From contig JAGGTT010000183.1 in the NCBI GenBank assembly GCA_021163565.1, positions 1 to 5,533 on the forward strand: 5,533 nucleotides of DNA. Direction: 5' to 3'. This stretch comes from Candidatus Tharpella sp. (GTDB lineage Bacteria; Desulfobacterota; Anaeroferrophillalia; Anaeroferrophillales; Tharpellaceae). Shown one piece after another: positions 1-5,533 of the stretch (positions within the stretch are counted from its first letter, which is position 1; each line of letters begins with the position of its first letter). A program made the translations under genes and the position numbers. Under the pieces are notes generated by a model. That model did no database searches and had not been told where the DNA came from. It saw nothing but the letters and a program-made list of their open reading frames with translations.

Positions 1-905
1 ACCATCATCATGGAACTTTCGGGCTTAAGTTGGCAAAAAAAGAGTTTGGGATCAGGATTGTCGCCTATATTCACAATACCTATTGCTGGTTCGGGGAAAT
101 TGAAAAGTTTAATTTTACAAAAAACAGTATTTATATCGATCTGTTTATTGCAGTATCAAAAAATGTCGCCGCTTATACAAATCGGCACTTTCAGATACCG
201 TTTCGTAAGATTCAGGTGGTGCCGAATGGTATTGATGTGAATAAACATAAAGGTAATCTGCGGCGGCAGTTGAAATTCTCCCGGACCGATCTGGGTTTTG
301 CGGAAGAGGATTTTATCATGCTCAATGTTGCCAGTTTTCATGAGATCAAAGCCCATAAACTTCTTTTTCAGGTGATGGCCGACCTGAAAAAGGGGTATCC
401 ACAGATCAAGCTGCTATGCGTCGGCAATATTTTTAATGGCGGCTATTACCAGGAGATTAAAAATCTGCTGACGGAAATGGGCTTGCAGGAGACTGTTTTA
501 CTGCAGGATTTTTCCGAGGATATCTGGAACTATTACAGAATTGCCGATTGTTTCATTCTGCCCTCTTTCTACGAAGGCTGGAGTCTGGCCATGACCGAAG
601 CCATGTACTACAGCCTGCCGCTGATTCTCTCTGATGTCGGGGCCTCCAGGGATGTTATCGAGAATGAGGATATCGGCTTGGTTGTTGCCAACCCGTTTGG
701 TTCCATTCTTGATTTAGAGCAGGAAAAACTGTATAAACTGGTGGCTCAGGATAACTTTCAGAATGCTGATAATTTTACCGTTGCCATCCTGCGGATGTAT
801 AAAGAGCGGCAGCATTGGCAGGCGGCTGGCAAATTGGGGCATGCAAAAGTGGCCGCAGACTATAATTTTGAAAATGTAATGTCTGCCTTGCAGAAAGTCT
901 TGTAA
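1..905 (+). CDS. Family 4 glycosyltransferase, 5'-truncated by the window edge
   Basis: This is the C-terminal 300 or so residues of a GT-B fold, GT4-type glycosyltransferase, an enzyme that moves a sugar from a nucleotide donor to a glycan acceptor in the cytoplasm or at the inner membrane face. The frame is open from base 3 (it begins HHHGTFGLKLAKK), so the true start lies upstream; the TTG at base 30 is an internal leucine codon. Visible motifs are the N-terminal-domain histidine in AYIHNTY (His at 72-74), the domain-junction motif VVPNGID (PNGID at 222-236), and the donor-site E-x7-E signature EGWSLAMTE (Glu at 573-575 and 597-599). In the nucleotide-binding loop it reads NVASFHEIKAHK, keeping the lysine but lacking the arginine of the common GRL..K form, a variant I believe is found in part of the family. 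It stops with TAA at 903-905. The fold is secure; sugar and linkage cannot be told from sequence. Confidence 0.9.
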   Translation, partial: HHHGTFGLKLAKKEFGIRIVAYIHNTYCWFGEIEKFNFTKNSIYIDLFIAVSKNVAAYTNRHFQIPFRKIQVVPNGIDVNKHKGNLRRQLKFSRTDLGFAEEDFIMLNVASFHEIKAHKLLFQVMADLKKGYPQIKLLCVGNIFNGGYYQEIKNLLTEMGLQETVLLQDFSEDIWNYYRIADCFILPSFYEGWSLAMTEAMYYSLPLILSDVGASRDVIENEDIGLVVANPFGSILDLEQEKLYKLVAQDNFQNADNFTVAILRMYKERQHWQAAGKLGHAKVAADYNFENVMSALQKVL

Positions 906-919
906 GCTACAGGGATAAA

Positions 920-937
920 ATGGCCTTGAAACCATGA
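920..937 (+). promoter_or_regulatory. Possible five-codon leader reading frame coupled to the large glycosyltransferase gene
   Basis: The gap between the first two genes contains ATG-GCC-TTG-AAA-CCA-TGA (MALKP). An AGGGA ribosome-binding-like stretch lies at 911-915, four bases before its ATG. Its TGA overlaps the ATG of the 1204-residue gene as ATGA at 934-937. The large gene itself has only CCTTGAAACC directly upstream, a poor ribosome site, and its frame has a TAA at 916-918, so no earlier start is possible. Ribosomes could load at the small frame and restart at 934. This is inferred from sequence alone; a frame this short can occur by chance. Confidence 0.35.
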
Positions 938-3900
938 CTTCAGACAATAAAAATGAGCGGCCGTTAGTCAGTGTCGTTATTCCCGCTTATAATCATGAAC
1001 GCTGGATTTGTGAAACCCTGACCAGCGTTTTGAATCAATCGCTGCATGATCTGGAAGTCATTGTCATTGATGATGGTTCAACGGATAAAACCGCGGCTCT
1101 GGTCGCGGCCTGTGATGATTTCCGGATTCGGTTGATTGTTCAGGAAAATCGGGGAACTTCGGCTGCGATAAATCGCGGCTTGGAGCTTAGTCTCGGTAAA
1201 TATATTGCCATTCTCAATTCAGACGATCTTTTTTGTGCTGAACGTCTGGCTCATTTTACGGCCTGTCTTGAATCTCACCCCGAATATATGATGGCCTTCT
1301 CCCGGGTTCAATTGATTGATCAGGATGGTCAGGCTCTGGTTGCAGAGGAGCCGGAATGTCAATGGTTACGGCAGGCCGAACTTGATTACCATAATGGCGG
1401 AGATCTGTTGCTCAGCCTTTTGCGGGATAATTTTCTCTGTGCCTCGTCAAACTTTTTTTTCCGGCGGCGGCTGTTAACTGAAATCGGCGCTTTCCGGGAT
1501 TTGCGTTATGTCAATGACCTCGATTTTCTCCTGCGGACACTGGTTAAATTCAAGGCTTACTATTGCGACCGGGAACTTCTGGCTTATCGTCAACATGCGG
1601 GTAATACGCTCAAAGAGAGAGATCAGGAACTTAGTAAACAGGTTGATTTTTTACTGGAAGTATCTCTGGTTCTGGCCGCAGCCCTGGAAGAGGGCCGGCT
1701 GGTACAGCAGTGGGATTTTCCGGTTCTGGTCAAGTTACTGGTTGATTACTATCGTTTGAATCTGGAAGCGGTACTGTTTGCGATGTTATATTTTCGCCGG
1801 CATAACCAGGGCTTCAGAGGCTTGCAGGGTATTGCAACACCGGAGTTGAAGGTTTTACTGGTAAGTTGTCGACAGAGTTTGGAAGAGCATCAATATATCG
1901 GAACCCTGCAGGAGGCTTTGACTTTCCATCTCGAAGAGGTCGGGACTTTACAGGAGCTTAAAACCGGCCTGGAGCTTGATAACCGGAATCAGGTTGAACA
2001 GTTGTGGCAGCGTGATCAGAAAATTGCCCGCGTTGAATATCTGCAACGTGAAATCTCGCTGCAGTATGAGATAGTTATCAATTCCAAGCGTTTTCGTTTG
2101 TTTGAAGCGCTTAGCGGCTTACTGCACGGGCGGCAGATCGGCTGGCAGATACGGGAGCTGTTGCGAATTGTGCTGCCGTCAGCCTGGCGGGAGCGTGTCC
2201 GGCGCTGGCGTTTGCAGATAAAATCTCCGGGGTCGGCGAGTCGGATTTTTGGGAAAAAGTTTAAGAAAAAAATCAATTCTTATGCTGTACGTTTATTTGA
2301 TTCTCATAGTTATCGTCAGCAGAATTATGGTGAGAATCCGCTGTTGACACTGGTGGTTGATTGTGATGCTAGCGGTGATCCGCTGACGGCTCTCTATACA
2401 TCACTCAGAGAGCAGACCTGGTCGAAGTTTTCGGTTATTTTTCTGGTGAGCGGCGGTAATCATGAACTTGCGCAAAAACTTACCGCTGAGATTGACCGGG
2501 ATGAACGTCCTGGCTGGAGGGTTCTTGTAACTGAGCTTACCTCTTCGGTCGGGCTTTTCAATCAGGCTCTGGCTACGGCTGCAGGTAAGTACATTGTCTC
2601 TTTGCGGAGCGGTGATGTGTTGCTGCCGACTTTTCTCGAAGAGTCTCTGCTGTCACTGGAAGCGTCACCGCCGCACTTTTTTATGCTGAGAGAGAACCGG
2701 CCGGAGATCTCAGCTGAAGTGATCCCGGAGCTTATGGATCCGGTGGCCTCTCTGTATGAAAACCGTTATCGTGCACTTATTTTTCCCCGGTTGGCCGGGC
2801 TTGAAGTAGAGGGTTATGATGAGACTTTAAGTTCCGGTTATGCTGCTTGGGAGTTCTATCTCAAGCTGCTTCGGTTCGGTAGTGTCGGGCGTTTGCTCCC
2901 TGTCCGGGTTGCACGCGGTCTTGTTTGTGAACTGGATCCGGTCGTAAACGGTATGGTTAGTGATGTTTCCGAAAAAGAGAGAATCCTGGATCTACATCGG
3001 ACATATTTTGTCAAGCATGAGCGTAAGCTTCTTCGTCAGATTCGGCAATACTGGCGGGTGACACCGGCTTTGTCGAATCTGCTGCCGGGATCTGACAATG
3101 TGAAAAAAAATGCACTCTGGCTTGATCTGACGCAGGTTTCTCAGCTACCGGAATCCCTGTTTATCCGGCTCATGGCCCGCTCAGAAGATCCCAAAAATCC
3201 TTTAATAGTCACCATTGATCAACGCTGGCAATCTTTCTTTCGCTATAATAAAAAGGCCGGCCTGCAGGTTTATCTGCCCAAAGCGTACCATCTGCAGGGT
3301 AAAGATGATTATTTTTATAACTATCTACAGGGGGCCTATAAATTACGGGAAATAGATGTTGATGAGATTCTGCAAACCCCGGCCGCAGACTTCAGTAATC
3401 ACAGTGACAAGTTAAGAATTCTCTATGTTGCTCCCTGGTTAATCACCGGCGGGGCGGATACGATGACGGTTGACTGGTTTTGTCAGCTTAACTCGAGCTG
3501 GTGTGATAAATTTTTTGCGACCACTATTTTTCGCGATCATAACTGGCTGCCCAGGATAGCTGAGGCCGCACAGGGAATCTATAATCTGCCTGAGCTGGGG
3601 TGTCGGGATCAGGCGGCAATGACGGTATTTCTGTTGGAATTTATCGCTTTGCAGAAGATTGACATTCTGCACATTATGAACAGCGAGATCGCTTTTAACG
3701 CTCTACCGGAATTGAAAGAAAGATTCCCCGAACTTAAAGTGGTGGCCCAGTTTCACTGTTTTGATTATTCCCCGGAAGGTCAGCCTGCCGGTTATGCCTT
3801 TGCCATGCCGCCGCGCTACGATCACCTGATTAATCGCTACAATCTTGAGTACTCCCGGCTGGGTGAGGAGATTGTGCAGTTCTACCCCTATATAGAGAGA

Positions 3901-4548
3901 TCTAAATTCAAGGTGATTCATGGCTGCGTGGATGGTAGTTTCTACAACCCTGAAGGCCGCCGGCCCCGGGCAGAGATTGCTGCCTGTCGGCAGGAGCTGG
4001 GCTTAAATCTGCTCTTTATCGGGCGCTTGGATCGTCAGAAGCAGCCTTTGCGGCTGATTGAAATTGCGGCCGCTTTGCGGAGTCAGGGGATTCCGTTTAT
4101 GATGCATATTATCGGTGACGCCAACCTTGAGTCACAAAAGAAGGAATTCCTTGACGGGTTGCGGGAACAGGGCCTAGCGGATCAGGTTCGGTTTTATGGG
4201 GAGCAGCCTTTAGAATCAATGGTTGACTGGTACCTGATTGCTGATATCCTGCTTTTAACTTCAGACTGGGAAGGAGTGCCGATGGTTCTCTACCAGGCGA
4301 TGGCGATGGCGGTCGTGCCGGTGGTGGCCGATGTCGGGGGCTGTGCGGAGCTGGTAACCTCTGATTGCGGTTATCTGGTTACTGACCGGGGAGATCCCGA
4401 AACCTATCTGGCGGCAATTAAAGAACTCCTGGATGATCAGCGGCGGCAAGCGATGGCACTTGCGGCCCGGCGTCGTATACTCGAGTATTTCTCCCTGACA
4501 GGTCTTGACCATGAGTATAGAATCTTTTATGAAGATATCATGAAATGA
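934..4548 (+). CDS. Multi-domain glycosyltransferase: GT2, degenerate GT2 and GT4 in one chain
   Basis: This 1204-residue protein probably adds two or more sugars during synthesis of a surface polysaccharide. Domains in order are: GT2 (about residues 10-230); a helical part (232-320); a charged, probably coiled-coil helix (320-385); a basic segment (400-450); a second GT2-like domain without the normal motifs (467-665); a linker and possible Rossmann-like half-domain (681-815); and a GT4 domain (826-1204). No signal peptide or clear transmembrane helix is seen, so it should be cytoplasmic, perhaps membrane-attached through the basic segment. ATG 934 is chosen because an in-frame TAA lies at 916-918 and the GT2 core starts at residue 11. 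It lies 28 bases after the upstream GT4 gene, and its stop overlaps the start of the epimerase gene. Multi-domain transferases are known in polysaccharide loci, but the products of this one cannot be predicted. The frame is intact throughout. Confidence 0.93.
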   Translation: MTSDNKNERPLVSVVIPAYNHERWICETLTSVLNQSLHDLEVIVIDDGSTDKTAALVAACDDFRIRLIVQENRGTSAAINRGLELSLGKYIAILNSDDLFCAERLAHFTACLESHPEYMMAFSRVQLIDQDGQALVAEEPECQWLRQAELDYHNGGDLLLSLLRDNFLCASSNFFFRRRLLTEIGAFRDLRYVNDLDFLLRTLVKFKAYYCDRELLAYRQHAGNTLKERDQELSKQVDFLLEVSLVLAAALEEGRLVQQWDFPVLVKLLVDYYRLNLEAVLFAMLYFRRHNQGFRGLQGIATPELKVLLVSCRQSLEEHQYIGTLQEALTFHLEEVGTLQELKTGLELDNRNQVEQLWQRDQKIARVEYLQREISLQYEIVINSKRFRLFEALSGLLHGRQIGWQIRELLRIVLPSAWRERVRRWRLQIKSPGSASRIFGKKFKKKINSYAVRLFDSHSYRQQNYGENPLLTLVVDCDASGDPLTALYTSLREQTWSKFSVIFLVSGGNHELAQKLTAEIDRDERPGWRVLVTELTSSVGLFNQALATAAGKYIVSLRSGDVLLPTFLEESLLSLEASPPHFFMLRENRPEISAEVIPELMDPVASLYENRYRALIFPRLAGLEVEGYDETLSSGYAAWEFYLKLLRFGSVGRLLPVRVARGLVCELDPVVNGMVSDVSEKERILDLHRTYFVKHERKLLRQIRQYWRVTPALSNLLPGSDNVKKNALWLDLTQVSQLPESLFIRLMARSEDPKNPLIVTIDQRWQSFFRYNKKAGLQVYLPKAYHLQGKDDYFYNYLQGAYKLREIDVDEILQTPAADFSNHSDKLRILYVAPWLITGGADTMTVDWFCQLNSSWCDKFFATTIFRDHNWLPRIAEAAQGIYNLPELGCRDQAAMTVFLLEFIALQKIDILHIMNSEIAFNALPELKERFPELKVVAQFHCFDYSPEGQPAGYAFAMPPRYDHLINRYNLEYSRLGEEIVQFYPYIERSKFKVIHGCVDGSFYNPEGRRPRAEIAACRQELGLNLLFIGRLDRQKQPLRLIEIAAALRSQGIPFMMHIIGDANLESQKKEFLDGLREQGLADQVRFYGEQPLESMVDWYLIADILLLTSDWEGVPMVLYQAMAMAVVPVVADVGGCAELVTSDCGYLVTDRGDPETYLAAIKELLDDQRRQAMALAARRRILEYFSLTGLDHEYRIFYEDIMK
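961..1623 (+). other. Domain 1 of the large protein: intact-looking GT2 (GT-A fold) module
   Basis: Residues 10-230 form a standard family 2 glycosyltransferase domain. It opens with LVSVVIPAYN, followed by the nucleotide-binding DDGSTD (46-51), the NRG motif (80-82) and the metal/diphosphate-binding NSDD (95-98, the DXD position). The likely catalytic acidic motif is NDLD (194-197, the place of the usual ED), and the closing YRQHAGN (218-224) is typical of the family. All expected active-site elements are present, so this module is predicted to be an active inverting transferase. Donor and acceptor are unknown. Confidence 0.9.
1891..2283 (+). other. Helical, coiled-coil-like and strongly basic linker in the large protein
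   Basis: Residues 320-385 are rich in Glu, Gln, Leu, Arg and Lys with no proline and only two glycines near the start, as expected of a long helix or coiled coil. After the VINSKRFRLFEAL stretch, residues 411-446 contain 13 Lys or Arg and a single acidic residue, with Trp, Ile, Leu and Val between them. Such a segment is a good candidate for attachment to the inner face of the membrane or for contact with a lipid-linked acceptor. The composition is read directly; the function is inferred. Confidence 0.6.
2332..2928 (+). other. Domain 2 of the large protein: degenerate GT2-like module
   Basis: Residues 467-665 follow the layout of domain 1 without its key motifs. PLLTLVVDCDAS matches the opening strand, and SLREQTWSKFSVIFL matches SVLNQSLHDLEVIVI. 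FNQALATAAGKYIVSLRSGD matches INRGLELSLGKYIAILNSDD, and AAWEFYLKLL matches the NDLDFLLRTL helix. The DDGSTD motif is replaced by VSGGNH (505-510), and of the DXD only the last aspartate remains (D561 in RSGD). A tryptophan-glutamate pair (639-640) stands at the acidic catalytic position. It may be inactive and structural, or may bind its donor differently. Confidence 0.75.
3409..4545 (+). other. Domain 3 of the large protein: GT4 (GT-B fold) module with an altered E-x7-E motif
   Basis: Residues 826-1204 form a complete GT4-type domain. It opens with RILYVAPWLITGGAD (828-842), including the glycine-rich acceptor-side loop. It then has AQFHCFD (938-944) with a candidate active-site histidine (H941), the hinge HGCVDGSFYNP (996-1006), and the phosphate-binding GRLDRQK (R1031, K1036). 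The donor-site loop is EGVPMVLYQAMAMAVVP, where the first Glu (E1113) is kept but the second is glutamine (Q1121, CAG at 4294-4296). The following GG-x2-E (G1135, G1136, E1139) is normal. Fold assignment is firm; whether the Gln alters activity is open. Confidence 0.9.
4545..4548 (+). promoter_or_regulatory. ATGA stop/start overlap between the large transferase and the epimerase
   Basis: The TGA stop of the multi-domain transferase (4546-4548) shares two bases with the ATG of the epimerase (4545-4547). There is no strong ribosome-binding site before it, so the epimerase is probably made by ribosomes that finish the large protein and restart. This would tie the amounts of the two proteins together. 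Confidence 0.7.
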
Positions 4549-5471
4549 ACTATCTGGTTTTGGGTGGCGCCGGTTTTATCGGTTCGCATGTAGTTGATGC
4601 TCTGCTGGCCGCAGGCCACAGGGTCCGGGTTTTTGAACGCCGAGATTGTGATTTTGGCAATCTCGGTCGGGTGCTTAACCGGATTGATCTGCGTCTCGGT
4701 GATTTTACCAGAGTGGACGATCTCGCCGGAGTTCTGGATAATATTGATATAGTAATTCATCTGGTCGGTACAGTTCTGCCGGCCACATCCAATCTGAATC
4801 CTCTCTATGATATCGAAACAAACCTGAAAAGTACGGTAAGTTTGCTCGAGCTGGCAGTGGCGAGAGGGGTTAAAAAAGTGGTTTTTGCCTCCTCCGGCGG
4901 CCAGGTTTACGGCCCGGTAACAGCTCTGCCGATTTCCGAGACCAGTCCAACGGAACCCATCTCTTCATACGGTATAATCAAGTTAACCACGGAAAAATAT
5001 CTTAAACTTTTTCATCAGCTCCACGGTCTTGACTACACAATTCTGCGGATCGCCAATCCTTATGGTGAGCGCCAGAAAATCAGTGGCATGCAGGGTGCCG
5101 TCGCGGTTTTTTCCGGCCGGATTAAAAACCGGCAGCCAATTGAGATCTGGGGTGACGGGAGTGTCGCCCGGGATTATCTTTACATCGCGGATCTGGTTCA
5201 GGCTGTTCTCAAAGCTTGTATCCGAACTCTTCCGGTCAAACTCTTTAATATTGGCCGGGGCAAGTCTCTGAGCCTTAATGATTTAGTCAGTCTGTTGCTG
5301 GAGGTCAGCGGCCGGACGGTGCCGGTTGTCTATAAGGAGGCTCGTTCCTGTGACAGCCCGGTAAACTTTCTTGATTGTGGCTTAGCTTTAAAGTATCTTG
5401 ACTGGCAGCCGCAAGTCGATTTGAAAACCGGACTGCAGCGAACCTGGGAGTGGGTTTTGGCCAATGCTTAA
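4545..5471 (+). CDS. NAD-dependent nucleotide-sugar epimerase/dehydratase (extended SDR, GalE-like)
   Basis: This 308-residue protein is of usual length for the extended short-chain dehydrogenase/reductase family, which epimerises, dehydrates or reduces nucleotide sugars in the cytoplasm with bound NAD(P). The Rossmann motif GGAGFIG is at residues 7-13. Further on are DIVIHLVGT (68-76), the SSGGQVYG segment (116-123) that supplies the active-site serine, and the catalytic Y-x3-K (Y142, K146 in SSYGIIK). LRIANPYG (167-174) and WGDGSVARDYLYIADL (202-217) are the usual substrate-binding parts. The set resembles the GalE-like UDP-sugar 4-epimerase group common in O-antigen loci, but sequence alone does not separate it from related dehydratases. 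Its ATG overlaps the previous stop (ATGA, 4545-4548), and only a weak GAAG lies upstream at 4531-4534, so it is probably translated by coupling. It most likely makes the donor sugar for the transferases upstream. Confidence 0.9.
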   Translation: MNYLVLGGAGFIGSHVVDALLAAGHRVRVFERRDCDFGNLGRVLNRIDLRLGDFTRVDDLAGVLDNIDIVIHLVGTVLPATSNLNPLYDIETNLKSTVSLLELAVARGVKKVVFASSGGQVYGPVTALPISETSPTEPISSYGIIKLTTEKYLKLFHQLHGLDYTILRIANPYGERQKISGMQGAVAVFSGRIKNRQPIEIWGDGSVARDYLYIADLVQAVLKACIRTLPVKLFNIGRGKSLSLNDLVSLLLEVSGRTVPVVYKEARSCDSPVNFLDCGLALKYLDWQPQVDLKTGLQRTWEWVLANA

Positions 5472-5533
5472 ACGTGAGTGGCGGGTCAGTTCAGAACTGC
5501 CATCCGATCCGGATGTTGCCGCGGCGGTTTCAG
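5464..5533 (+). CDS. Start of a gene running off the window; tentatively RecJ-like exonuclease
   Basis: A reading frame opens at ATG 5464, eight bases inside the end of the epimerase gene, and stays open to the window edge. It gives 23 residues: MLKREWRVSSELP followed by SDPDVAAAVS. A purine-rich GGGAG lies at 5446-5450, 13 bases before the ATG, which is far but usable. The pattern of a short basic start, a tryptophan, a few polar residues and then an alanine-rich helix recalls the N-terminus of single-strand-specific DNA exonuclease RecJ. It does not look like the start of a glycosyltransferase. With so few residues this is a guess. A second open frame from GTG 5474 cannot be excluded but has no visible ribosome site. 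If it is RecJ, the polysaccharide locus ends here although transcription may continue. Confidence 0.4.
   Translation, partial: MLKREWRVSSELPSDPDVAAAVS

Noticed and set aside
3..11. CATCATCAT triplet repeat giving three histidines
   Set aside because: It is part of the HHHGTFGLK stretch of the GT4 N-terminal domain, which fits family sequence, and is too short to be a separate repeat.
1453..1460. Run of eight T, a possible slippage site or terminator tail
   Set aside because: It encodes the Phe run of NFFFRRR inside domain 1, has no GC-rich hairpin before it, and is ordinary for this sequence.
1508..1759. An 83-codon frame inside domain 1 of the large transferase
   Set aside because: It lies wholly inside a well-supported GT2 domain in another frame, has no ribosome site and a composition (Trp, Ile, Arg rich) typical of shadow frames.
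2696..2707. Short CCGGCCGG palindrome as an operator or terminator stem
   Set aside because: It is eight bases within coding sequence, without a loop or a T-run after it.
4527..4760. A 77-codon minus-strand frame across the transferase/epimerase junction
   Set aside because: It is antisense to the GGAGFIG-encoding start of the epimerase, has no recognisable motif and is best explained as a shadow.
485..5440. Several CTGCAG hexamers spread over the window
   Set aside because: They are more frequent than chance for a random hexamer but mostly encode Leu-Gln in frame; no spacing or flanking pattern suggests a functional repeat.

Overview
The window holds one strand of densely packed coding sequence with no RNA genes, mobile elements, CRISPR arrays or intergenic stretch longer than 28 bases. 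All genes read left to right and touch or overlap, so they look like part of one operon for surface polysaccharide (O-antigen, capsule or exopolysaccharide) synthesis. Moderate GC content, Gram-negative-style glycosyltransferase genes and protein wording typical of anaerobic delta-group bacteria (Desulfuromonadota/Desulfobacterota-like) make such an organism plausible. That placement is an impression, not a result.

Layout: (1) bases 1-905 are the 3' part of a family 4 glycosyltransferase whose first roughly 75-100 residues lie upstream of the window. (2) A 28-base gap carries a possible five-codon reading frame whose stop overlaps the next start. (3) Bases 934-4548 encode one very large protein of 1204 residues. 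It joins an intact-looking GT2 domain, a helical and strongly basic linker, a second GT2-like domain that has lost its usual nucleotide-binding motifs, a possible Rossmann-like half-domain, and a C-terminal GT4 domain in which the second glutamate of the E-x7-E signature is glutamine. (4) Bases 4545-5471 encode an extended short-chain dehydrogenase, a nucleotide-sugar epimerase/dehydratase of the GalE-like group, starting in an ATGA overlap. (5) From 5464 a further gene begins and runs off the window. Its 23 visible residues loosely recall the start of the RecJ exonuclease, which would mark the edge of the polysaccharide locus.

Working together: the epimerase/dehydratase would supply a modified nucleotide sugar, and the separate GT4 and the multi-domain transferase would add several sugars in sequence to a lipid-linked or growing glycan on the cytoplasmic face of the membrane. 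The most unusual object is the multi-domain protein, because it combines active-looking and degenerate modules in one chain.
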